Shown here one piece after another: positions 45,411 to 56,231 of a DNA stretch of 64,000 bases; position 1 is the stretch's first letter; each line of letters begins with the position of its first letter. Source of the DNA: Xanthomonas hyacinthi (GTDB lineage: Bacteria; Pseudomonadota; Gammaproteobacteria; Xanthomonadales; Xanthomonadaceae); assembly GCF_009769165.1 (NCBI RefSeq), contig NZ_CP043476.1:434001-498000 (forward strand), in the 5' to 3' direction. Made by a program: the position numbers and the translations under genes. The notes under the pieces are model-generated. The model saw only the letters and a list, made by a program, of their open reading frames with translations. It was not told the origin of the DNA and did not search any database.

Positions 45411-45862
45411 TGGCGCATGTCCTATCGATACCCGACCCAGGACGAACGTTATCAGGCGGCCTGCGGGTTTGCGTTATCTGCTTCCAATGCGCACAGGGCC
45501 CGGCAGCTCGGTCGTCATCCCGGCGCGGTGGCCCGCGCGCGTCACGCCAAGGGCGGTGTCTACAGCAGGCCGAGGTCATCAAACAGGACCAGGTGTGCCA
45601 GCAACAAATCGAGATGACGCAGCAACAGAACACCCAGGCGCAGGCCGGCCCCAGCCTATCGCGGTAACCGGCACGGAAAGGAATTCATGCCCGCGCAGCA
45701 GGCGATGTTCGGCGATGAGCGCCTGGACGCGGGGACGCGTGGTGCCAGTGGAGGGTCGGTTTCTTGTTGGGCGCTACCAGGCCAGCAACCGGCTTGCGGT
45801 GCGGTTTCGCCCGTCACGAGCACCTGCAACGGCATTGCGTATCAGCGTTGAATCAGCCGCCG
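45411..45862 (+). mobile_element. Decayed IS30-family transposase relic (N-terminal part)
   Basis: From ATG 45417 the sequence reads MSYRYPTQDERYQ and shortly after RARQLGRHPGAVARA and GVYSRPRS, which match the N-terminal helix-turn-helix of IS30 transposases (SYRHLTQDERYQI...IARQLGRDPG...). The reading then degrades; in another frame NRLAVRF and ALRISVES recall the next conserved block. A TTGAATCAGCCGCCGC near 45849 resembles the right end of the relic at 43892. The element is badly eroded and its exact limits are uncertain. Confidence 0.55.
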
Positions 45863-45873
45863 CAGTCAAATAT

Positions 45874-45898
45874 TTCGGCACAATGGGCAGATTTTCGC
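45874..45898 (+). promoter_or_regulatory. PIP box (HrpX binding site), perfect match
   Basis: TTCGG-N15-TTCGC, an exact match to the plant-inducible promoter box TTCGB-N15-TTCGB. A -10-like TACTTT (45930-45935, YANNNT) follows after 31 bases, within the required 30-32. HrpX binding here should switch on the downstream gene under plant-infection conditions together with the type III secretion system. Confidence 0.85.
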
Positions 45899-45973
45899 TG
45901 ATTGCTCCTTGCCCGTCTGATCGAAGCCATACTTTGTGTGTGTCTGTTCAATTTCTTTGACATGAGGTTTCCC

Positions 45974-46630
45974 ATGCGTAATATTTCATTCAGTTCAGCC
46001 AGTGCCGGCTTCAATAATTCCGCATCTGTTCATGAATCGAAAAGTCGCATTGCCGCAGCCGCCGACGATGCTGCCTTACCCGCTCCAGAAATACCCCCCG
46101 CTGAAGTTCGAGGACTGCCCGCGGCAAGGTCAAGCGCGCGAGCGCCGCAGCGGGGCCAGGTCGCAACCAGGTCTTCCGCCAAGTCACCGGAGCACGCATG
46201 TCGAGCTAGAGCTTTTGACGCTCAGCGCGTGGACATCAATACTCAAGCCGGCCCTTCCAACAACCCTCATCTGAGCGCCATCGACAAACTCCAGCAACGT
46301 GGTTTCAAGCCTGCGCCTGGCGGGTTGCAAATCCCATTCACGCGCAACGCTCTCTTGGGTGGCACAGGCAAACGCGTCTATCAATTCGGCTCTTCGTCAC
46401 GCCATGTGAACGTTGTCCCAGCTGGAAACATTGCCAAATTGACTGATGAAATAAGAAAAAAAGAACAGTTGATCATTGAACTAACAGAAGATATTGAAAA
46501 CCCGAATGATGATGCTCAATTGCAAGCTGCCACTGAAAATAGAGATAAAGTAAATGAAGAACTTTTTGAACTCCGTAGACGCGAAGTGGTGCTCACGAAC
46601 GAGAATCTCAGACTTAACAATCATCCTTGA
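45974..46630 (+). CDS. Candidate type III secretion effector of unknown family
   Basis: A protein of 218 residues from ATG 45974 (MRNISFSSASAGFNNSASVH); an ATG at 45962 is a possible alternative. It has no signal peptide or membrane helix. The first 50 residues are rich in Ser, Ala and Asn, as is usual for type III secretion signals. An Arg/Ala/Ser-rich disordered part follows (GLPAARSSARAPQRGQVATR), then a short more ordered block (LSAIDKLQQRGFKPAPGG). The last 65 residues (from AKLTDEIRKKEQLI) form a charged coiled coil. The end of the gene is conspicuously AT-rich compared with the rest, suggesting a mosaic or foreign origin. A perfect PIP box lies 75 bases before the ATG. I do not recognise the family; effector status is inferred from promoter, N-terminus and island setting. 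Confidence 0.72.
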   Translation: MRNISFSSASAGFNNSASVHESKSRIAAAADDAALPAPEIPPAEVRGLPAARSSARAPQRGQVATRSSAKSPEHACRARAFDAQRVDINTQAGPSNNPHLSAIDKLQQRGFKPAPGGLQIPFTRNALLGGTGKRVYQFGSSSRHVNVVPAGNIAKLTDEIRKKEQLIIELTEDIENPNDDAQLQAATENRDKVNEELFELRRREVVLTNENLRLNNHP

Positions 46631-46852
46631 TTAGCTCTGAGCCTCAACCAGCTTTCGGGCATATTGCTTTCAGGCATTGGGCGCATACGGCGCGCTATTT
46701 GTCCGAAGCTTTCCATCGTTTCAGCCGCAGGCGCTGTCTGCGGGAGGTGCCGCGACCTCCTGCAGACAGGAGGCGCTGCCAGTCTCGATTGTGGCGGAGC
46801 ATTCGACTCGGTATCGCAACACCAGTGCGAACCGCCCCGGCTTCCGAGGAGG

Positions 46853-46888
46853 CGCCTTCGTTTGAGAAGACGCCTTCGTTTGAGAAGA
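46853..46888. repeat. Two perfect tandem copies of an 18-base unit
   Basis: CGCCTTCGTTTGAGAAGA occurs twice without a gap. No gene or known element is associated. Confidence 0.9.
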
Positions 46889-46999
46889 GGAGCCATGGCA
46901 AGGACATGCGCTGGCGGCTCGGCAGGCAGCGGCAGGCGTTCCTCGGCACCGCGTGAACCGAGGCGCGCGCCGCGATCGGGCAGCGGATGCGCGCGGGGC

Positions 47000-47023
47000 C
47001 GGCGTGCCCGTGCAGGCACGCCG
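47000..47023 (-). terminator. Hairpin after the lipoprotein gene
   Basis: A 9-base stem CGGCGTGCC/GGCACGCCG with a 6-base loop lies 12 bases after the stop codon of the minus-strand gene at 47036. No T-run follows. Confidence 0.45.
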
Positions 47024-47035
47024 ACAGTGCAGGGC

Positions 47036-47530
47036 TTACTTGGCCTCGACGAAGATGTACTCGGCGCCGCTCGGCTGGATCGCCGTCTGCACGCGGGCGT
47101 TGTCGGCGGCGTTGCCGATGTAGACCACGCGCACGCCCTTCATCGTGTTCGGCTCGACCTTGGCGAAGGCGGCGGCGATCAGGTCGGCCATCTTGGCCGA
47201 GGCCGAGGAGCCGAACGCCAGCATGTTGCCCGGCTGGATGCCGCGGCCGATGGCGGTGGTGGCGCTTTCGACCTGGCGCTCGTACTTGGCCTGGAAATCC
47301 GCATCCGACTCCGGCGGCAGGTAGTACAGGAACGGGCTGTTGGTGATGCTGCCCATGTTCTGGATCGCCACTTCCTGCAGGTACTTCTTCCAGCCGGCAT
47401 CGTCGTCCTTGGACGGTGCGGCCAGCGCCGGCTGCGCGTCGGCGGCAGGCGCGGCGGCCTCTTGCTTCTTGCAGGCGGTGAAGCCCAGTGCCAGCGAGAC
47501 GATCAGCAGCACGCGTACGGTGTTCTTCAT
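47036..47530 (-). CDS. Conserved hypothetical lipoprotein
   Basis: A 164-residue protein with a lipoprotein signal (MKNTVRVLLIVSLALGFTAC, lipobox GFTAC followed by KK), an Ala/Pro-rich linker and a globular region with WKKYLQEVAIQNMGSITNSP, LPPESDADFQAKYERQVESA and GVRVVYIGNAADNARVQ. It should be anchored in the periplasm. I do not recognise a functional family. It lies 36 bases upstream of coaD's stop on the map and on the same strand, so cotranscription with rsmD-coaD is possible. Confidence 0.82.
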   Translation of the reverse strand: MKNTVRVLLIVSLALGFTACKKQEAAAPAADAQPALAAPSKDDDAGWKKYLQEVAIQNMGSITNSPFLYYLPPESDADFQAKYERQVESATTAIGRGIQPGNMLAFGSSASAKMADLIAAAFAKVEPNTMKGVRVVYIGNAADNARVQTAIQPSGAEYIFVEAK

Positions 47531-47566
47531 GGATGGCTCCCTTGTTGTCTGTGAATGACGGACGGC

Positions 47567-51076
<3,510 letters not shown>

Positions 51077-53965
51077 TCAGAACTTCACCGTCGCCCGCGC
51101 CCAGTAGTAGCGGCCGAGCAGATCGTAGGTGGCCACGTCGGTGTTGGCGTTGGTGACGTTGTTGGCGTAGTACAGCGGCGGCTGCTTGTCGGTGAGGTTG
51201 TCCACGCCCAGTTCGACGCGGGTGTGCCAGGGCTTGAGGTTATAGCCGACCTGCACGTTGTGATAGACGTAGGCGCCGATGCCGCGCACCACGGCGGCCT
51301 GATCGGCGTCGGCCGACAGACCCTGGCGCGTATCGGCGCTGCCGATCTCGGTGCTGCCGATGTAGCGGATGCGCCACGTCGCGCTCCAGTCGCCCAGGTT
51401 CCAGCTCAGCGTGCCCAGCCCGCGCCAGCGCGGGAAGTTGCCGTAGGCGTAGGTGTACTTGCCGGCGTTGTGGATGGTGACGGTGCTGGCGTCGGTGGTG
51501 TCCGGGTTGATGTCGTAGCGGATCACGTAAGTGCCGTTGAGGCTGGCGTTGAAGCTGCCCCACGCGGTGTCCGGCAGGCGGTAGTTGAGGCTGAAATCGG
51601 CGCCGCTGGCCCACAGCTTGCCGAGGTTCACGGTCGGCTCGGCGATGTAGTTGACGGTGCCGTTGTCGTTGCGGTGGATCAGCGCGCAGAACGCGCTGGA
51701 CGCATTGGCGTAGCACTGGTTGAGCACGGTCTGCGCCGACACCTGGGTGATGGTGTCCTGCAGATTGATCTTCCACAGGTCCGCGCTCATCGACAGGCCG
51801 TCCAGCCAGCCCGGATCGTAGACCACGCCGAAATCGTAGGACTTGCCGGTTTCCGGCTTGAGCTGGTAGCCGGCCACCACCGCGCCGGACGCCTTGGCGC
51901 CGACCTGGTTGTCGGCCTGCCGGTAGCTGCCGTCGGTGGGCACGTTGGCGCAGGCCGCGGCATGGCCGCCGGTGTAGCCGTTGCACGGATCGTTGACCGA
52001 CGGCGAATCGCCGACCACCCCGGAGTACAGCTCGTTGATGTTCGGCGCGCGGAACACCTGCGACACGGTACCGCGCAGCAGCAGGTTCTCGATCGGGCGG
52101 TACTCCAGCGAGACCTTGCTGTTGGTCTTGCTGCCGACGGTGTCGTAGTCGGAGAAGCGGCTGCCCACGGTCAGGTTCAGCGAATGCACCAGCGGCAGGC
52201 CGGCCAGCAGCGGGAACAGCGCCTCGGCATAGGCCTCCTTGACGCTGAAGCTGCCGCCGAGCACGGTGGCGCAGAATTCGATCACCCCGCACAGGCCGTT
52301 CTCGTCGCCGGTCCACAGCGCATCGGCGGCGGTGGAGGTGCGTTCCTTGCGATACGACACGCCGGCCGCCAGGCTGACCGTGCCGGCCGGCAGGTCGAAC
52401 AGGTTGCCGTTGGCATTGGCCTCGAACTGCTTGACCGTGTAGACGTTGGTGACGATCGGATTGACCACCAGCGCTTCCAGCGCGGCCTTGTTGCTGGCGC
52501 TGTTGAGGTTGAAGATGTCGATCGGGGTACAGCCGGCGATCGCCGCGCCGGCGCTGCCGCACTTGACCGTGCCGTCGCTGTCCAGGAACGACGGCCCCAC
52601 CGCGGCGTTGAAGCCGGCGTAGTCGAGGAAGCCGTAGTTGATCGACTTCTGCTTGACCTTGCCGTAGTTGACGCTGGCGTCCCACTGCCAGGAGCTGTCG
52701 CCGACGCTGCCGCGCAGGCCCGGATTGATCTGGAAATTGTAGGTGTTGTACTCGTAGCGGCGGTTGCCGAGCACCGTGGCGCGGGTGTTGAAGTCGTTGT
52801 ACGACTGGCCGGCGCTGCGGTCGGTGCCGAAGTTCAGCCCGAACGGGTTGTAGTAGCTGTCGGCCGAGACCAGGAAATTGTCGCCGTTGGCGAAGATCGG
52901 GATCGGCGCGATCACCGAGGCCGAGCTGGTCTTGCTGAAGTAGCTGTTGACGTAGCCTTCCAGGTGATCGTTGAAGCGGAAGCTGCCGATCACGAAGGCA
53001 TTGGTGCGCTCCTGCGGGGTCTGCAGCAGGTTGTACGGCTGGTAGTTGTAGGAGTCGCTGGCCGCGTTGTAGCAGTGGTACTGGCTGGCATTGGTCGGGC
53101 TGCCGCTGCCGCCGTTGAAGGTGACCCGCGAGCAGCCGTTGCTCGCCGCCAGCGCCCTGGCCGCATCGGAACCGTCGTTGAAGCTGATGCTGCCGGTCGG
53201 CGTGGCCGAGGAGCCCTGCTTCACCGCGACGCCGTCGATCAGCGACAGCGCATCCTTGGAATAGCTGCGCGCGCCGGCCGAGACCGCATCGATGTTGTGG
53301 TAGGACAGGCCGGCGACGATGCTGCCGCGCTCGCCGGTCTTGCCGGCGGTCAGGGAGAAATTGCGGCGGTTGCCGTCGCTGCGCGAACTGGTGCCGAAGT
53401 CGGTGCTGGCCTCGATGCCGTCGAAGCCCTTGCGCAGGATGAAGTTGACCACGCCGCCGATCGCGTCCGAACCGTACACCGCCGAGGCGCCGTCGCTGAG
53501 CACTTCGACCCGCTCGATCATCGTCGCCGGGATCGCGTTGACGTCGTTGCTGGCCAGGCGCGTGCCGTTGACCAGGATCAGCGTGCGCTTGTCGCCGAGG
53601 CCGCGCAGCGAGATGGTCGAGGCGCCGGTGCCGCCGCCGTTGTTGGTGTTGGGATTGGTCGCATTGCCAGCGATCGACGGCAGTTCCTGCACCAGGTCGC
53701 CGAGCGTGGCCTTGCCGGTCGCCTCGATCTGCGCGCGGCTGATCGTCACCACCGGATTGGCGGTCTCGGTATCGACGCGGCGCAGGCGCGAGCCGGTGAC
53801 CGCGATGCTGTCCAGGGTCCGGGGCTTGCCGTCGTCCGCGTCCGCCTCCTGCGCCAGCGCCGGGCATGCGGCGCCCAGCGACAACGCGGCGACCACGGCC
53901 AGCGCCAACGGCTGCGGCACCGGTGCGCGGTGATGGGAAAGATGGCTTGCGTGCGGGAACGACAT
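51077..53965 (-). CDS. TonB-dependent receptor next to glycosidase genes
   Basis: A 962-residue TonB-dependent receptor. The ATG at 53965 follows AGGAGA and starts a signal peptide (PLALAVVAALSLGAACPALA). LDSIAVTGSR is the TonB box. The plug has NPVVTISRAQIEATGKATLG, the flexible NTNNGGGTGASTISLRGLG and DGASAVYGSDAIGGVVNFIL. It is longer than the receptors at the left end and belongs to the group common in carbohydrate uptake loci, with a long barrel ending VKF. The gene lies downstream of an alpha-galactosidase and a beta-L-arabinofuranosidase on the same strand, so it probably imports their plant oligosaccharide substrates or products; the ligand itself is inference. Confidence 0.92.
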   Translation of the reverse strand: MSFPHASHLSHHRAPVPQPLALAVVAALSLGAACPALAQEADADDGKPRTLDSIAVTGSRLRRVDTETANPVVTISRAQIEATGKATLGDLVQELPSIAGNATNPNTNNGGGTGASTISLRGLGDKRTLILVNGTRLASNDVNAIPATMIERVEVLSDGASAVYGSDAIGGVVNFILRKGFDGIEASTDFGTSSRSDGNRRNFSLTAGKTGERGSIVAGLSYHNIDAVSAGARSYSKDALSLIDGVAVKQGSSATPTGSISFNDGSDAARALAASNGCSRVTFNGGSGSPTNASQYHCYNAASDSYNYQPYNLLQTPQERTNAFVIGSFRFNDHLEGYVNSYFSKTSSASVIAPIPIFANGDNFLVSADSYYNPFGLNFGTDRSAGQSYNDFNTRATVLGNRRYEYNTYNFQINPGLRGSVGDSSWQWDASVNYGKVKQKSINYGFLDYAGFNAAVGPSFLDSDGTVKCGSAGAAIAGCTPIDIFNLNSASNKAALEALVVNPIVTNVYTVKQFEANANGNLFDLPAGTVSLAAGVSYRKERTSTAADALWTGDENGLCGVIEFCATVLGGSFSVKEAYAEALFPLLAGLPLVHSLNLTVGSRFSDYDTVGSKTNSKVSLEYRPIENLLLRGTVSQVFRAPNINELYSGVVGDSPSVNDPCNGYTGGHAAACANVPTDGSYRQADNQVGAKASGAVVAGYQLKPETGKSYDFGVVYDPGWLDGLSMSADLWKINLQDTITQVSAQTVLNQCYANASSAFCALIHRNDNGTVNYIAEPTVNLGKLWASGADFSLNYRLPDTAWGSFNASLNGTYVIRYDINPDTTDASTVTIHNAGKYTYAYGNFPRWRGLGTLSWNLGDWSATWRIRYIGSTEIGSADTRQGLSADADQAAVVRGIGAYVYHNVQVGYNLKPWHTRVELGVDNLTDKQPPLYYANNVTNANTDVATYDLLGRYYWARATVKF

Positions 53966-54379
53966 GGGAATCTCCTGAGCGATGGCGACACGTGGCATGG
54001 GCGAAACGAAGGGCCGAGCGGGTCCGCGCCGGCGGGCGCCAGCGGACGGATCGTGCAAAGAGGGCGGCGCTGCAACAGCGCCACCGGTCATTACGCATCC
54101 TGCGCCGCGGCCTCTAGGAAGGCCGGACGCCACCACGGGAATACTTTGGTGTCCTTCGCACGCTGCGCGTGCGCAGATCCCCGGTCCTGCGGTGGGTGGC
54201 GAACGGCGGCGGCTCCTGTCCCGCGCGCCGGCCGCCGGCCGGAAAGCAAAAAGTCATCACGCTTTAACGATGCGATCACAATGTGCCCGGAACCACGGCC
54301 GGCGTCTTGTCGCAATTAGCGGTTCTGCATGCGGAATAACGCATGGTCGCGACTCGGTAGCGCAATCGGGCGGCCGACC

Positions 54380-54395
54380 GGCATGCATGCATGCC
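54380..54395. promoter_or_regulatory. 16-base perfect palindrome GGCATGCATGCATGCC
   Basis: Perfect two-fold symmetric sequence about 415 bases before the receptor start. Possible operator; the binding protein is unknown. Confidence 0.3.
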
Positions 54396-54476
54396 TGTTG
54401 CTTCCGGTTCCGCCGGAGGGGGCGGTGCATGCCAGCGTTAGGCCGCGTGCAACTCGGCACAACGTTTGTCGGACCA

Positions 54477-54501
54477 TGGCGATGGTTGCAATCCATCGCC
54501 A
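54477..54501. promoter_or_regulatory. Inverted repeat TGGCGATGG-N7-CCATCGCCA
   Basis: Perfect 9-base arms around TTGCAAT, 88 bases after the galactosidase stop and 510 bases before the receptor start. Either an operator or a terminator-like hairpin without T-run. Confidence 0.4.
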
Positions 54502-54588
54502 AGCCGCGCCACGCGCGCAACACCCGGGCAGGCGCGCAGGCATGACGGACCGCGCCCGTAACCGCACGTCCCCGCCTTCCTGTCGAAC

Positions 54589-56175
54589 TCAACGCGGGTG
54601 TGCAGCCGGCGGCGCCGACAGCCGCAGCAACACCACGCCATGCGCAGCGACCTGCACGCTGCGCAGCTCGCCAGCAGGCCGGCTGCCGCCGCGCCACAGA
54701 TCGCGCCAGCGGCGCCCGTGCAACGCGGTGCCGGCGTCGTCCGCCGTCAGCGCCACCCGATGCGGCTGCGCATCGCGATTGAACACGCCAAGCGCGACGC
54801 CGCCGTCGGCCAGCGGCTTGCGCCAGATCTCGATCGCGCCGTCCTTGCGCACCGCCCTGCCCTGCACGCCGAGCGCATCCTGGTCGATCGCCAGCACGTC
54901 ACGGTTGCGCAGCAGCGCCAGCGTCGCCGGCGTCATCTGCCGCAGGTCGTTGCCGAGCAGCAACGGCGCCGCCGACAGCGCCCACAACGCCAGATGCGTG
55001 CGGTACTCGTCCACGTTCATGCCGCCGTTGCCGACCTCGAGCATGTCCGGATCGTTCCAGCCGCCCGGCCCCGCATCGGCGGGATCGCCGTTGCGCTCGA
55101 AGCCGATCGAGGCCATCTTCGCGTAGTTGTCCTCGATGTCGCCGGTGGTGCGCCACAGGTGCCCACCGACCTCGCGGCCCCATTGGCCGACATGGTCGCG
55201 GCCATACTGGCACAGGCTGTAGACGATCGGCCGCCCGCTCGCGCGCAGCGCCTGGCCCATCTGCAGATAGGCGCGGCGCACCTGCTGCGGTTCGCGGAAA
55301 ATGCCCTCGCCCGAGCACAGGTCGTACTTGAGATAGTCGATGCCCCAGCCGGCCCAGGTGCGCGCGTCCTGTTCGACGTGGCCGTAGCTGCCGGTGTAGC
55401 CGGCGCAGGTCTTGGGACCGGGCGAACTGTACAGGCCGAGCTTCAGCCCCTTGCCGTGCACGTAGTCGGCCAGCGCGCGCATGTCGGGGAAGCGCGCGTT
55501 CGGCTGCAGGACGCCGTCGCGGTCGCGCTGGCCCTGCCAGCCGTCGTCGATGTTGACGTAGACGTAGCCGGCATCACGCAGCCCGGAGGCGACCATCGCG
55601 TCGGCGATGCGGCGCACGGTGGCGTCGTCGATGTGCTCGGCGAAGCGGTTCCAGCTGCTCCAGCCCAGCGGCGGGGTCGGCGCCAGGCCGTCGCCCGGCA
55701 GTGCGGCATAGGCCGGCAGCGGCGCGACCGGGAACGCCAGCCGTGCCGCGTCGGCCTCGCTGCCGCGGCTTGCGCGCACGTCGACCTGCTCGTCCCAGAT
55801 GCGCCCGGCCACGTGCAGCTGGCCGTGCTCCAGGGTCGCGGTCCACGGCTGCGCCGGCAGCCGCGGATTGCCGTTGTCGATCTGGAAATGGGCCACGTCG
55901 CCGTCGATGCGCAGTTGCTGCATCGGCACCTCGCCGTACCAGTCGGTGGTGATGCTGCCCTGCGCCTGGCCGTCGCGCTGGACGATGCGCAGGTAGCGCG
56001 GACCGGGAAACGACGGCCCCTGCGCGATCACCCAGATGCCGTGCAGCGGGCTGGCCGCGGCCGCGGCCTGCGGCGGCGCATGCGCGCAGCCGCCACTGCC
56101 AGTCACGGCGAGCGCGAGCAGGCCACGCCACAGCCAGCGGCGGGCGGGAAAAGCGAAGCGCGTGCATGAAGCCAT
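54589..56175 (-). CDS. GH27 alpha-galactosidase lipoprotein
   Basis: A 528-residue glycoside hydrolase. The N-terminus is a lipoprotein-type signal ending VTGSGGC (Cys about 30). A beta-rich N-terminal region of about 130 residues precedes the GH27 domain, which starts at PTPPLGWSSWNRFAEHID. The catalytic nucleophile lies in YLKYDLCSGEG, and the acid/base aspartate in GGWNDPDMLEVGNGG. It ends with the typical C-terminal beta domain. It removes terminal alpha-D-galactose, and the signal suggests periplasmic or outer membrane location. Alpha-galactosyl serine occurs in plant extensins, and alpha-galactose also in galactomannans and raffinose sugars. Its neighbour GH127-type gene lies 56 bases upstream on the same strand, pointing to an operon. 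Confidence 0.92.
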   Translation of the reverse strand: MASCTRFAFPARRWLWRGLLALAVTGSGGCAHAPPQAAAAASPLHGIWVIAQGPSFPGPRYLRIVQRDGQAQGSITTDWYGEVPMQQLRIDGDVAHFQIDNGNPRLPAQPWTATLEHGQLHVAGRIWDEQVDVRASRGSEADAARLAFPVAPLPAYAALPGDGLAPTPPLGWSSWNRFAEHIDDATVRRIADAMVASGLRDAGYVYVNIDDGWQGQRDRDGVLQPNARFPDMRALADYVHGKGLKLGLYSSPGPKTCAGYTGSYGHVEQDARTWAGWGIDYLKYDLCSGEGIFREPQQVRRAYLQMGQALRASGRPIVYSLCQYGRDHVGQWGREVGGHLWRTTGDIEDNYAKMASIGFERNGDPADAGPGGWNDPDMLEVGNGGMNVDEYRTHLALWALSAAPLLLGNDLRQMTPATLALLRNRDVLAIDQDALGVQGRAVRKDGAIEIWRKPLADGGVALGVFNRDAQPHRVALTADDAGTALHGRRWRDLWRGGSRPAGELRSVQVAAHGVVLLRLSAPPAAHPR

Positions 56176-56231
56176 CGATGGTTCCTGTCAGGGCGCGACG
56201 CCAGCGCCGCGTGCGTGCGCTGCCGCAGCCG

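Larger units (their letters stand above)
46631..47035. other. Gene-free stretch after the effector candidate
   Basis: About 400 bases without a supported gene. It holds a perfect tandem 18-base repeat at 46853-46888 and, at its right end, a hairpin belonging to the lipoprotein gene on the minus strand. Confidence 0.55.
53966..54588. other. Long upstream region of the receptor at 51077
   Basis: About 620 bases, no supported gene. It contains a 16-base perfect palindrome (54380-54395) and a 9-base inverted repeat (54477-54501). Both could be operators for the receptor or hairpins after the galactosidase gene. Confidence 0.5.

Noticed and set aside
45345..45617. 90-codon intact gene
   Set aside because: Only its first part resembles an IS30 transposase, and the reading degrades; treated as a relic.
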